A stretch of 64,000 nucleotides of DNA from Paraclostridium hominis (GCF_014306135.1 NZ_JACRWD010000004.1:1-64000), one strand, 5' to 3'; positions 26,371 to 35,565 are shown, counted from the first letter of the stretch. Translations and numbers: made by a program. Notes: a model not told the origin generated them from the sequence alone.

Positions 26371-26407
26371 AAGGCCTTGAAGAATATTCTTCAAGGCTTT
26401 TTTATTT
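26371..26407 (+). terminator. Terminator after ptsG
   Basis: A perfect palindrome at 26374-26397 (arm GCCTTGAAGAAT) followed by a T-run. Confidence 0.9.
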
Positions 26408-26496
26408 GAATAAATATATTTCCAAAATATTAATATAATATTTTTAGGATATAATCAGAAAATAATATATATTACAGATTAGGAGGAATATATATT

Positions 26497-27855
26497 ATGA
26501 TTTATAGAAAAAGACTTATATTCTTAACAGCACTTATTACAATAGTAGTATCTATTTTTTATATAAATGTAAAAACTAAAGGTCCAATTGATTTTAATAA
26601 TTTAACATCATCTATAATACAAGGTTTTAAACCTTTAAAAGTAATAGAAGATAAATCAGTTATAGAGTACGATGGAATTAAATTTGTAGTAAAAATGCCT
26701 ATAGTAAATTATGAAAATAAAGATGTAGAAAGGTATATAAATACATATATAAGGAAAAATATAAGTCAATTTATAAATACAAAGAAACAACAAAAAGATA
26801 TTTCTTCAAATAACAAAGATTTAGTGATAAACATAAATTACCATATAGCGTTTGAAGATAAAAATGTACTAAATATTATAATTTATAAAGATATAAACAT
26901 TAAAGGTAAAAAGTATGAAAGAATTAAGGACAGTTATGTGTTTGATTTAAAAACTGGACAAAGAATATATATAGATAATTTTTTAAAAAATAATAAAGAT
27001 TACGATTATGTATTAAAAAATTATGTTTTAAACAAAATAGATAGAAAAAATCTTAAAATAGATAAAGAAAAAATTCAAATAAATAAACATACTAATTACT
27101 ATATAACAGATGAAGGGCTAGCTATATACTTTAATCCTTATCAAATTAGTGATAGAAAAGAAATTTATGAATTTAAAATACCTGTTACAGCATTTAATAA
27201 AAAGATAAAAACATTAGATACTAATCCTATAGTAGCTCAAATAGATACACAGACTATAACTAAAAATACTGAATATATAAATAGTATAATTAATATTCCT
27301 ATGATAATAATTAAAAATAAAGAAATTGAGAAGAGTATAAATGAAAAAATAAAAAATGATATAATGAAATCTTATTCTAGTGTAGAAGAGGATGCTAAAT
27401 CATATCTTTCAAATACACCTAAAGAATATACAAAACCATTTATATATAATGTTAATTTTGATGTAAAAAAAAATAGTGATAATATGTTAAGTATTTTGAT
27501 TAAATATTATCAAGAGAGTGGGGGAGCCCACGGATTTTATGAAAATAAATCTTATAACATATATATAGAAGATGGAAAAATATTAAGTTTAAGAGATTTG
27601 TTTAAAGAAAGTTCAGATTATGTAAATGTAATAAATGAAATAATAAGAGAGAAAATAAAAGAGGGTCAAGATGGAGCATATAGTTTTAAAAGTATTTCTA
27701 ATAATCAGAAATTTTATATAGAAGATGATAAGTTAGTTATATATTTTGATTTATATGAAATCGCTCCTTTTGCAGCAGGTATACCTGAATTTAAGATAGA
27801 TATAAACAACATAAGCCATATATTAAATGAAAAATATATAGATATATTTAAATAG
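26497..27855 (+). CDS. DUF4163/DUF3298 domain protein with internal duplication
   Basis: 452 residues. A signal anchor near 7-24 directs the rest outside the cell. Two copies of a DUF4163-DUF3298 unit are visible. Copy 1 is about 55-225 (IEYDGIKFVVKMPIVN to IYEFKIPV); copy 2 is about 240-445 (IINIPMIIIKNKEIEKSIN to AAGIPEFKI). Copy 2 keeps the canonical ESGGAHGFYENKSYNIY and GKILSLRDLF; copy 1 is more diverged. Related domains occur in RsiV-like anti-sigma factors that bind lysozyme, but no sigma factor is adjacent. Function unknown. Confidence 0.75.
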   Translation: MIYRKRLIFLTALITIVVSIFYINVKTKGPIDFNNLTSSIIQGFKPLKVIEDKSVIEYDGIKFVVKMPIVNYENKDVERYINTYIRKNISQFINTKKQQKDISSNNKDLVININYHIAFEDKNVLNIIIYKDINIKGKKYERIKDSYVFDLKTGQRIYIDNFLKNNKDYDYVLKNYVLNKIDRKNLKIDKEKIQINKHTNYYITDEGLAIYFNPYQISDRKEIYEFKIPVTAFNKKIKTLDTNPIVAQIDTQTITKNTEYINSIINIPMIIIKNKEIEKSINEKIKNDIMKSYSSVEEDAKSYLSNTPKEYTKPFIYNVNFDVKKNSDNMLSILIKYYQESGGAHGFYENKSYNIYIEDGKILSLRDLFKESSDYVNVINEIIREKIKEGQDGAYSFKSISNNQKFYIEDDKLVIYFDLYEIAPFAAGIPEFKIDINNISHILNEKYIDIFK

Positions 27856-27882
27856 TGTAGTAATTTTACTACACTATTTAAA
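27848..27882. terminator. Bidirectional hairpin between 26497 gene and sleC
   Basis: AAATAGTGTAGTAA pairs perfectly with TTACTACACTATTT across a 2-base centre and overlaps the stop codon of the plus-strand gene. The T-runs are modest. Confidence 0.65.
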
Positions 27883-27891
27883 TGAAATAAA

Positions 27892-29163
27892 TTAAATTGT
27901 TGGATTTAATGAAGCTATTTTTGTAACAGCTACATAAACTCTAGATATTTCATACCATGTTTTAAAATCTACGACACCTGATTGAGGAAGACCGAATATA
28001 CGTTGAAATTCCTTTACTGAATTAGCAGTAGCATCATTATATATACCATCTTCTCTAATTTTAGGAATAGCGGGATAACCATTTGATATTGCATTTAATT
28101 GACTTTGAATAGTTCTTACATCTTTTCCTGTAGACCCTATTTGTAAAACCTCTCCAGGGAAGGATACAGGAACTCCACTTACTATAGGTGCTTTTTCAAA
28201 CACAACATTATTTCCATAAAAAGATCTTATAATTTCTTCATAGCTAAGTCCTTGATCTCCCAAATCTTTGCTTCCCCATTGTGTCATTTGACCTGGACAT
28301 TGAGTTTTGACTCCGTCACAGTATTGAGCTAATAACGGCTGTCTAGATGTAGGAGGTCTTTTTATAAAAGTATTAAAAATTTCATCAACTGCAACACTTA
28401 TAGTATCAAACACATTTCTTTCATGTATATATTTATGGTCATATGCTGTAGTTGAAGTTATAGTAAATGTATATCCCTTACTTCTATACCATTCAGTAAA
28501 AACTCTATTTAAAGTAAATGATATTATAGCTACAACATTAGCTAAAATAGTTTCTCTAGTCCACGTAGAGTAAATCTCTGAAGATGCTACGTTTTTTATA
28601 TAATCTTTGAAATAAATCCAATAATTAGGAGCATTTTTATCTTCAGGCATACCGTCATGAACTACTACAAATTCAGGGACAACAGGATTATCTAAAACTA
28701 CGAAACCAGTTGGAGGTGGTATTGGTTTTAAATCACTTTCTGGAATTTTTGGAGGATAATTACCCCATAAAGTATGAGGCCCTATATCAATTATTATTTC
28801 ATTTTGTCTAGAGTACAATCGTCTGCTTCGTTGAAGAGGCTGCATTCTAATGCCTTGCTCAGCTATAACTGTAGCTAAAATTTGAGTTCCATTTATTAAT
28901 GTTGTCTCATAACCGTCTTTTATAACTTCTACAATATATTGACTATACGGCCTAACATCACTTGGTTGTTGAGAATAAATTAAATCAGGTGCTTCTAGAT
29001 TTAATCCTACAATTTGGCCAGAGATGTCTGTTTTTAAATTTTGAAATATAGTTCTAGATGCTTGGTCTTCAGTTGCCATAGAGTAAACATTAACAGTGGC
29101 ATCAACAATTGGAAAATTGTTAGTACTATCAACTACATTTACAGTTAAAAAACCATCTTGCAT
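27892..29163 (-). CDS. sleC: Spore cortex-lytic enzyme SleC
   Basis: 423 residues, equal to the C. difficile SleC length. The start MQDGFLTVNVVDSTNNFPI begins a beta-rich pre/pro region of about 110 residues. A central catalytic lytic-transglycosylase-type domain follows (about 180-320, with RETILANVVAIISFTLNRVFTEWYRSKGY). A peptidoglycan-binding domain (about 335-410: LQIGSTGKDVRTIQSQLN, FGLPQSGVVDFKTWYEI) closes the protein. In clostridia SleC is stored as a zymogen in the spore coat/cortex and activated by Csp proteases on germination. AAAGGAG precedes the start. A single gene divergent from prsW. Confidence 0.88.
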   Translation of the reverse strand: MQDGFLTVNVVDSTNNFPIVDATVNVYSMATEDQASRTIFQNLKTDISGQIVGLNLEAPDLIYSQQPSDVRPYSQYIVEVIKDGYETTLINGTQILATVIAEQGIRMQPLQRSRRLYSRQNEIIIDIGPHTLWGNYPPKIPESDLKPIPPPTGFVVLDNPVVPEFVVVHDGMPEDKNAPNYWIYFKDYIKNVASSEIYSTWTRETILANVVAIISFTLNRVFTEWYRSKGYTFTITSTTAYDHKYIHERNVFDTISVAVDEIFNTFIKRPPTSRQPLLAQYCDGVKTQCPGQMTQWGSKDLGDQGLSYEEIIRSFYGNNVVFEKAPIVSGVPVSFPGEVLQIGSTGKDVRTIQSQLNAISNGYPAIPKIREDGIYNDATANSVKEFQRIFGLPQSGVVDFKTWYEISRVYVAVTKIASLNPTI

Positions 29164-29287
29164 AAAAAAACTCCTTTCTTACTTAAAATGATAGTATTAA
29201 TACATAGTATGAATAAATAGATTATTTTGTTAAGAGATTTGGAAATAATATATTAGAAACGTATTTAATAAGAAAGGTAATGAGTAT

Positions 29288-30007
29288 ATGAAATTAAATT
29301 TATTAATTATATCTATAGCACCTAGTCTTGCGTTTTTAATGTGGATATATTTTAAAGATAAATATGAAAAGGAACCTATAAAATTCTTAGCAAAGCTATT
29401 TTTTATTGGAATTTTAATAAGTATTCCAGCAATAGCAATAGAAGATTTACTACTTAAAATTAAGATTAATAATGAATATTTAAATTTATCTTATATAGCG
29501 TTTATAGTAGCTGCATCAACTGAAGAAACTTTAAAATATATTGTATTAATAGGTTATACATTAAAAAGTAAATATTATACAGAAAAACTAGATGGAATAG
29601 TATATAGCATATTTATAACTCTTGGATTTGCAACAGTTGAAAATATAATATATATATTTTATGAAAATTATTTAAGTTTACTTGAAATTGGATTAAGTAG
29701 AGCGATTATAGCTATACCAGGTCATATAATGTTTGCTATAGCTATGGGGTATTATTTATCTATATATAAATTTAATAGCAAAAATAAGAATGAAAATAAA
29801 ATTAATTTATTTAAAATCTTATTTATTCCAATAATACTTCATGGAATTTTCGATTTTTTATTAATGATAAAAACAACTTGGGCAACAGTATTATTTCTTT
29901 TATACTTGATATATTTATGGAAAATAAGTTTAGATAAAGTAGATATTTATACTGATTATGCAAGGAAGAGATTTATAAGATTAAGGACAAGAAGAAAAAG
30001 AAAATGA
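29288..30007 (+). CDS. prsW: PrsW family intramembrane metalloprotease
   Basis: 239 residues with about seven hydrophobic segments. PrsW motifs: the EETLKY block (AASTEETLKYIVLIGY), ATVENIIYIF, and the metal-binding His in AIPGHIMFAIAMGYYL and LHGIFDFLL. PrsW proteases start cleavage of anti-sigma factors in Bacillus subtilis and C. difficile; no anti-sigma gene lies nearby. The next gene begins 17 bases downstream, suggesting co-transcription with the HEPN protein and signal peptidase genes. Confidence 0.88.
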   Translation: MKLNLLIISIAPSLAFLMWIYFKDKYEKEPIKFLAKLFFIGILISIPAIAIEDLLLKIKINNEYLNLSYIAFIVAASTEETLKYIVLIGYTLKSKYYTEKLDGIVYSIFITLGFATVENIIYIFYENYLSLLEIGLSRAIIAIPGHIMFAIAMGYYLSIYKFNSKNKNENKINLFKILFIPIILHGIFDFLLMIKTTWATVLFLLYLIYLWKISLDKVDIYTDYARKRFIRLRTRRKRK

Positions 30008-30024
30008 TCAATAGGAGTGATTAA

Positions 30025-30855
30025 ATGAGATATATAAATAAAAGTCAAGAATTAGTTATATGCAAGTTTTTACAAAGATATGATTATGATGGAGTTTTAG
30101 ATATATTAATTGAGGCAGGTATAGAAAGTGGAGATTTATATGATTTATTAAATTCATGTAAATATGCTACTAATTTTGACTTTAATACAGCACTTAGTAT
30201 TGCTAAAAATTTAAGTGAACCTATGTTAGAAAGAAAAGAGATTAAAAATCTTATATCTAACTTAGAAAATTTAAATGATGGAGATCCAGAAGACATACTA
30301 TCAGAGTTAATAGAGAATATAAAAATTCAGATAGTTAACGAGGAATACATAGATTTCTTAGGTCGACTTTACAGATTAAAAGAAGCTTTATTTAAATATA
30401 TATTTGTTAATTCCAAAGAAGATAAAAAATATGTAGTGTCAATGCATGGGCATATGGTGTCTAAGAAAAATATACTATATACTCTTAAAAAGAAGTATAA
30501 TATATATAATGGTAACCTAATACATGGTGTAACTCAATATATAAAGAGATATCTTAAACAAACTAAGCGTATGGATAAAGTTTTAGAAATATTAAATGGA
30601 GAAAAACTTGAAAACTTAATAAGGTTAAGAAATGAAAGTCCAGTAGGCCACGGATTCAGAGGTGTTAGTAGGGAAGATATAGAAGCTATATATGGAAGCC
30701 CTATGGAAGTTGTACATGATTTAATTAAGGCATGTGAACTTTTAGATTTGGGGATAAATACTAAAAAGTATGAGCATATAAATGATATAATTATAGAGCT
30801 TTTATCTAAGTATGTAGAGCATGAAGGAGATGAAGAATTTGAGCAAAAACATTAA
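30025..30855 (+). CDS. HEPN-domain protein resembling CARF-less Cas02710/Csm6-like
   Basis: 276 residues, mostly helical, no signal peptide. An HEPN active-site motif RX6H is visible near the C-terminus: Arg202-Asn203 ... His209 in LIRLRNESPVGHGF, followed by VSREDIEAIYG. Upstream are FLQRYDYDGVLDIL (15-28), CKYATNFDFNTALSIA (45-60) and FLGRLYRLKEALFKYIF (about 111-127). This order recalls the part after the CARF domain in CRISPR-associated TIGR02710 proteins. The CARF sensor domain itself is absent and no CRISPR genes are nearby. RNase activity is inference from the motif. GGAGTGA precedes the ATG, and the gene overlaps the signal peptidase start. Confidence 0.6.
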   Translation: MRYINKSQELVICKFLQRYDYDGVLDILIEAGIESGDLYDLLNSCKYATNFDFNTALSIAKNLSEPMLERKEIKNLISNLENLNDGDPEDILSELIENIKIQIVNEEYIDFLGRLYRLKEALFKYIFVNSKEDKKYVVSMHGHMVSKKNILYTLKKKYNIYNGNLIHGVTQYIKRYLKQTKRMDKVLEILNGEKLENLIRLRNESPVGHGFRGVSREDIEAIYGSPMEVVHDLIKACELLDLGINTKKYEHINDIIIELLSKYVEHEGDEEFEQKH

Positions 30856-31372
30856 AAAGGAGATAATAGAGTGGATTAAAATAATAGCTGTATCATTAGT
30901 TATTGCTCTTATAATAACTCACTTTGTTAGACCAACACTAGTGCAAGGATCATCTATGTATCCTACGCTAGAAGAAAAAGATTATTTGATAATAAATAGA
31001 ATTGCATATGATCACAAAGAGCCTAAAAGAGGAGATATAATTGTTTTTAAGACAGATTTATTACAAGATAATGGAAAAGCAAAGGATTTAGTAAAAAGAG
31101 TTATAGCAGTTCCAGGAGACCATATAAAGATAACTGATAATAAAGTATATATAAATGGAAAGCTTCAAGATGAAAAATACATACATGGAGCAAAAACAGA
31201 AGGAGATATAGATATGACTATTCCAAAAGGATATGTATTTGCTATGGGGGATAATAGAGAAAATAGTATGGATAGCAGAGATCCACAAGTAGGAATAGTA
31301 AAAGAAAGTGATATAATGGGAAAAGTTATGGTTAGATTGCTACCATTTAATAAAATAGGAAAGATTTCATAG
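30839..31372 (+). CDS. lepB: Signal peptidase I
   Basis: Membrane-bound type I signal peptidase with one N-terminal membrane segment (about 13-30). The catalytic Ser39 lies in GSSMYPTL and the general-base Lys in VKRVIAVPGD, with later boxes GDNRENSMDSRD. It cleaves signal peptides on the outer face. TTG 30839 is preferred because AAGGAG lies 9 bases upstream. In-frame ATGs at 30821 and 30830 are possible but lie before or right on that site. All choices overlap the end of the HEPN gene, suggesting translational coupling. Confidence 0.9.
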   Translation: MSKNIKKEIIEWIKIIAVSLVIALIITHFVRPTLVQGSSMYPTLEEKDYLIINRIAYDHKEPKRGDIIVFKTDLLQDNGKAKDLVKRVIAVPGDHIKITDNKVYINGKLQDEKYIHGAKTEGDIDMTIPKGYVFAMGDNRENSMDSRDPQVGIVKESDIMGKVMVRLLPFNKIGKIS

Positions 31373-31382
31373 AGGTATAGAT

Positions 31383-32123
31383 ATGAAAATAGGTATACCA
31401 GCATTAGTTCATGAAATAAGTAAAGCTATTGATATATGCAAGTGTAATAAATACATAAATCATATAGAGATAGGAATTGACAATTTAGATGAATGTAAGC
31501 AAGTTATTAAATATGCTAAAAAATTTGAAGAAAATAATATAAGTATAGGCATACATATTCCTATGGAACTTAATACTTGTGAAAATATAGATTATATAAG
31601 AGAGTCTTGGATAAAGTTTATATTAGAACTAAACAAGAACTTAATTAATATAGATGTAAAATATTTTAATATGCATGTAGGGTATGTGATAACAAATAGG
31701 TTTGAAAAAAATAAAGAAAAATACTTAAATAATAGTATTAAATTTTTCAAAAATTTAGATATAGATACAAAAATATATATTGAAAATACTTATACAAAAG
31801 GTGGAGATATATGTAATGTAGGAACAACATCGTATGAATTTGAATATATATTTAATAGCGTACCTAAGATTGGATTTTGTTATGATACAGGACATAACTT
31901 AATAAATAAAGATGATTTTATATCAAAATTAAAGGATAAATTAAATTTAATTCATCTAAGTGACAATGATGGTATAAAAGATTTACACATTGGACTTGGA
32001 AAAGGAATATTAAGTATTGATAGCATAAAAGATTTAATAAAATTAAATCCTCAATTTATTATATTAGAAATAAATTACAATGATATAAATGAATCTGTTA
32101 AATTATTAGAACGATTTATATAA
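31383..32123 (+). CDS. Sugar phosphate isomerase/AP-endonuclease-like TIM barrel
   Basis: 246 residues of the xylose-isomerase-like TIM barrel family. Barrel strands carry likely metal ligands: IEIGID, IHIPME, FNMHVG, IYIENT, FCYDTGH, LIHLSDN and ILEINY, giving the Glu/His/Asp pattern of this superfamily. It is shorter and more diverged than endonuclease IV, which is present separately at 35566. The substrate could be a sugar or an abasic site and cannot be told. Starts 10 bases after the signal peptidase stop, so same operon. Confidence 0.7.
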   Translation: MKIGIPALVHEISKAIDICKCNKYINHIEIGIDNLDECKQVIKYAKKFEENNISIGIHIPMELNTCENIDYIRESWIKFILELNKNLINIDVKYFNMHVGYVITNRFEKNKEKYLNNSIKFFKNLDIDTKIYIENTYTKGGDICNVGTTSYEFEYIFNSVPKIGFCYDTGHNLINKDDFISKLKDKLNLIHLSDNDGIKDLHIGLGKGILSIDSIKDLIKLNPQFIILEINYNDINESVKLLERFI

Positions 32124-32174
32124 TATAAACCGTTCTAATAATAGTATAAGGATTAAAAAGACAGGGAGGATTCT

Positions 32175-33830
32175 ATGTGTAATATAAATGTCAAAATTGG
32201 TGAATCTAATTATAAATACAAAAAAGGCGTAATCTTAGAAAATATATCTAAAGATTTAAGCAGTAAGTATAAAGGGATAATAACATTAGGAAAAATAGAT
32301 AATAAATTGAAAGATTTAAGTACTGAGTTAAATAAAGATTGTAACCTTGAATTTATAGATACTACAATTGCTGATGGTATGAGGGTTTATACAAGAACAT
32401 TATCTTTCATTTTTATAAAAGCATGTGAGGAATTATATCCTAATTGTAAAGTTACTATAGAACACTCTTTATCTAATGGTTTATATTGTGAGGTTAAAAT
32501 TGGAAAACAAAATCTAAACGATGAAATTTTAGATAACATAAAAGCACAAGTTAAGTCTATAATAGATAGAAATGAAAATATAGAAAAGATAGTCACTAAC
32601 AAGGAAAACGCTATAAAAATCTTTGAAGAAAGACATGATTATATAAAAGCTGAGCTTTTAAAATATAAAGAATACGATGACGTGAAAATATATAAATGTG
32701 GAAGTTATATAAATCATTTTTATGGGCATATGCTACCATCGACAGGTTACGTAACTGTATTTGATATAAAAAAATGGAAATCTGGCGTTGTTATACTAGG
32801 ACCTAGTAAACTTGATAAAACTAAAGCTCAAGAATTTATACCTCAGCATAAATTATCAAATATATACAAGGAATCTGAATTATGGTCAGATCTTATAGGT
32901 GTAGGTGAAGTTGTAAGTCTTAATAAGGCTATAACAGAAAATAAATATAGTGAGATAATAAGAATAGTAGAAGCTTTACATGAAAAAAAGATATCTCAAA
33001 TTGCAGATATAATAAAGGAAAATAATAAAAGAGTTATATTAATAGCAGCTCCATCATCATCAGGAAAAACAAGTTTCGCTCATAGATTATCAATTCAGTT
33101 AAAAGTAAATAATTTACACCCAGTGCCTATATCTCTAGACGACTATTTTGTTAATAGAGAGGATACACCGTTAGATGAATTTGGTAACTATGATTTTGAA
33201 TCTATATATGCTATAGACTTAGAGTTGTTTAATAGTGATTTAGAAAAATTACTTAAAGGAGAAGAAATAAGGCTTCCTAAATTTAATTTTAAGACAGGTA
33301 AAAGAGAATTTAGTGGAAAAACATTGAAAATAGATAAGGATCAACCAATTATTTTAGAAGGTATACACGCTTTAAATCCTATGCTTACTAAAAGTATAGA
33401 TGAAAAAGATAAGTTTAAGATTTATATAAGCGTTCTTACTCAAATAAATCTAGATAATCATAATAGAATACCTACGACTGATTTAAGGTTAATAAGACGA
33501 ATAGTTAGAGATTACAACTTTAGAGGTTATAGTGCGGAGAAAACTATTTTAAATTGGGATTCTGTAAGAAGAGGAGAAGATAAAAATATATTCCCTTATC
33601 AAGAAGAAGCGGATATTATGTTTAATTCAGCTTGTTTATATGAACTAGCTATACTAAAAAAATATGCTAAGCCACTTTTAGAAGAGATAAAAGATGATAA
33701 TGAAGCTTTTATAGAAGCTAATAGGGTTCTTAAATTTTTACAATACTTTGTAGAGTTGGATGATGAACTAGATATACCACCTACATCTATAATAAGAGAA
33801 TTTATTGGAGGTAGTAGAATCGTTGATTAA
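32175..33830 (+). CDS. Nucleoside (uridine) kinase fused to ThrRS-like N-terminal domains
   Basis: 551 residues. The first about 280 residues resemble the TGS and second additional (editing-like) domains of threonyl-tRNA synthetase: VKIGESNYKYKKGV, then DGMRVYTRTLSF and a YINHFYGHMLPSTG block. The C-terminal half is a uridine-kinase-type P-loop kinase: Walker A AAPSSSGKTSFAHRL, SLDDYFVNRED, ILEGIHALNP and RLIRRIVRDYNFRG. This fusion is known from clostridial annotations as a nucleoside kinase. Natural substrate unproven. AGGGAGG precedes the ATG; a terminator follows. Confidence 0.82.
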   Translation: MCNINVKIGESNYKYKKGVILENISKDLSSKYKGIITLGKIDNKLKDLSTELNKDCNLEFIDTTIADGMRVYTRTLSFIFIKACEELYPNCKVTIEHSLSNGLYCEVKIGKQNLNDEILDNIKAQVKSIIDRNENIEKIVTNKENAIKIFEERHDYIKAELLKYKEYDDVKIYKCGSYINHFYGHMLPSTGYVTVFDIKKWKSGVVILGPSKLDKTKAQEFIPQHKLSNIYKESELWSDLIGVGEVVSLNKAITENKYSEIIRIVEALHEKKISQIADIIKENNKRVILIAAPSSSGKTSFAHRLSIQLKVNNLHPVPISLDDYFVNREDTPLDEFGNYDFESIYAIDLELFNSDLEKLLKGEEIRLPKFNFKTGKREFSGKTLKIDKDQPIILEGIHALNPMLTKSIDEKDKFKIYISVLTQINLDNHNRIPTTDLRLIRRIVRDYNFRGYSAEKTILNWDSVRRGEDKNIFPYQEEADIMFNSACLYELAILKKYAKPLLEEIKDDNEAFIEANRVLKFLQYFVELDDELDIPPTSIIREFIGGSRIVD

Positions 33831-33835
33831 GATTG

Positions 33836-33872
33836 AAATCCTGGGAAGTTGACACAATCCCAGGATTTTTTG
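33836..33872 (+). terminator. Terminator after nucleoside kinase
   Basis: Perfect 10-bp stem AATCCTGGGA / TCCCAGGATT, 11-base loop, T-run. Confidence 0.9.
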
Positions 33873-33925
33873 TATTATATTTAAAAGAGTATTGAAGCGT
33901 TATAAAAAAATAAGGAGGAATGCGT

Positions 33926-34843
33926 ATGGAAAATGTATTAGAAAAAATACTTGAAGATAACAGAAAATATGCAAATTATGGACAGGTGGCATCATATATA
34001 CCTGAGCTTAAAAAAGCAAGACAAGATGATTTAGGAATATGTATGATAGATATGAACAATGTTGTTCATACAGCTGGACACTATGATAAAAAATTCACTA
34101 TACAGAGTATATCGAAACCTATTGTTTTAGCCTTAGTACTTAGTGAAAGTGATTGGGAACATGTATTTTCTAAGGTGGGGATGGAGCCTAGTGGAGACCC
34201 ATTTAACTCAATAATGAAATTAGAAACTAATAACACTAAAAAGCCATGTAACCCAATGATAAATGCAGGAGCTATAGTTACAACTTCTATGATAAAAGGT
34301 AAAAACCTTAAAGAAAAAGAAGAAAAAATGTTAAATTTCTTTAGAAAATTAGCTAAAAACGATAATTTAAAAATAAATTATGATGTATATGAGTCTGAAA
34401 AGGCTACGGGAGATAGAAATAGAGCTATGGCATATCTTTTAAAAAATGATGGATTTATAGAAGGTGATGTGGAAGAAGTATTAGACTTATATTTTAAACA
34501 ATGTTCAATAGAAGTAGATTGTGTAGATTTAGCTAGAATGGGAGTGAATCTAGCATCATATGGATTAGATATTGAAACTGGAAATAGACTTATAGATGAA
34601 AGAATATCACGTATAGTTAAAACTTTTATGGTTACATGTGGTATGTATGATGCATCAGGAGAATTTGCAATAAAAGTAGGAATACCTGCAAAATCTGGTG
34701 TCGGAGGCGGTATAATGGCTTCTGTACCTAAGAAGATGGGAATAGGTATATATGGTCCTGCTCTTGATAAAAAAGGTAATAGCATTGCTGGTATAAAAAT
34801 ACTGCAAAACTTGAGTGAAAAATATAAAATAAATATATTCTAA
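33926..34843 (+). CDS. glsA: Glutaminase
   Basis: Serine-dependent glutaminase, 305 residues, beta-lactamase-like fold. Motifs: GQVASYIPELKKA, the SxxK nucleophile in TIQSISKP, NPMINAGAIVTTSMI, EKATGDRNRAMAYLL, and KSGVGGGIMA near the end. It hydrolyses glutamine to glutamate and ammonia. ATG 33926 is used since AGGAGG lies 7 bases ahead; an in-frame ATG at 33920 is too close. Single-gene unit. Confidence 0.95.
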   Translation: MENVLEKILEDNRKYANYGQVASYIPELKKARQDDLGICMIDMNNVVHTAGHYDKKFTIQSISKPIVLALVLSESDWEHVFSKVGMEPSGDPFNSIMKLETNNTKKPCNPMINAGAIVTTSMIKGKNLKEKEEKMLNFFRKLAKNDNLKINYDVYESEKATGDRNRAMAYLLKNDGFIEGDVEEVLDLYFKQCSIEVDCVDLARMGVNLASYGLDIETGNRLIDERISRIVKTFMVTCGMYDASGEFAIKVGIPAKSGVGGGIMASVPKKMGIGIYGPALDKKGNSIAGIKILQNLSEKYKINIF

Positions 34844-34923
34844 AATAGAGAATTTTTTGACAATTACTGCTTGGTAATATATAATTATTTATATAATTAA
34901 ATATTTTTATGGGTGGTGGGGGA

Positions 34924-35487
34924 ATGAAAGAAGTATTAGTACTGAGAGATTTAGAGTGCATAAAAGCTATTGCACATCCAAGAAGAATAGATATATTAAA
35001 AGCATTTAAGGCAACTCCATTATCAGCAAAACAATTATCTCAATTATTAGATGAACCACATGCAAAAATAAATTACCATATAAAAACTTTATATAAAGTA
35101 GGAGTTTTAGATTTAGTAGAAGAGAAAGTTAAATCTGGAATTGTGGAGAAATATTACTACCCTACAGCTAAACATATTGTAATAGGGAAAAAAGCTTTGG
35201 ATTTTAATAACGACTTGGAACAAATGGATATGGGGGATATCTGTATATCTAAGTTTGAAAATATGAGTAATTCCTTTTATAAAGCTATTGAAGAAAATAA
35301 TATAGAGGATGAAAATATAACTAATTATAATCAAGTATCTTTAAACAAAGATGAGATTAAAGAGTTAGTAGAAACAATGGACTTGAAAATAAAAGAAATT
35401 ATATTAAATAGAAAGCATGAAGAATCGGAAACTAAATATAATTTATCTTTAATTACTATACCCGTAGAAGAAAAATGTAGAGTATAA
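34924..35487 (+). CDS. ArsR-type winged-helix transcriptional regulator
   Basis: 187 residues with an N-terminal winged helix: CIKAIAHPRRIDILKAFKATPLSAKQLSQLLDEPHAKINYHIKTLYKVGVLDLV, then the wing VKSGIVEKYYYPTAK. No ArsR metal-binding CxC is visible. The C-terminal 100 residues are helical and acidic, with HKHEESE-like charged stretches that might sense a ligand. ATG 34924 lies just after the Gly-rich GGTGGGGG ribosome-binding site, whereas the ATG at 34909 would lie before it. Regulated genes unknown; nfo lies downstream beyond a terminator. Confidence 0.8.
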   Translation: MKEVLVLRDLECIKAIAHPRRIDILKAFKATPLSAKQLSQLLDEPHAKINYHIKTLYKVGVLDLVEEKVKSGIVEKYYYPTAKHIVIGKKALDFNNDLEQMDMGDICISKFENMSNSFYKAIEENNIEDENITNYNQVSLNKDEIKELVETMDLKIKEIILNRKHEESETKYNLSLITIPVEEKCRV

Positions 35488-35521
35488 AGTATCAACAAAC
35501 TTGTTGATACTTATTTTTTTG
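35487..35521 (+). terminator. Terminator after ArsR-type gene
   Basis: Perfect 12-bp stem AAGTATCAACAA / TTGTTGATACTT with a 2-base centre and T-run. Confidence 0.85.
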
Positions 35522-35565
35522 GGTATATTAATAAAAATGAATATAAATTGGTAGGAGGAAAATTA

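Noticed and set aside
34378..34785. Minus-strand open frame of 135 codons
   Set aside because: Antisense shadow of the glutaminase gene, without translation signals.
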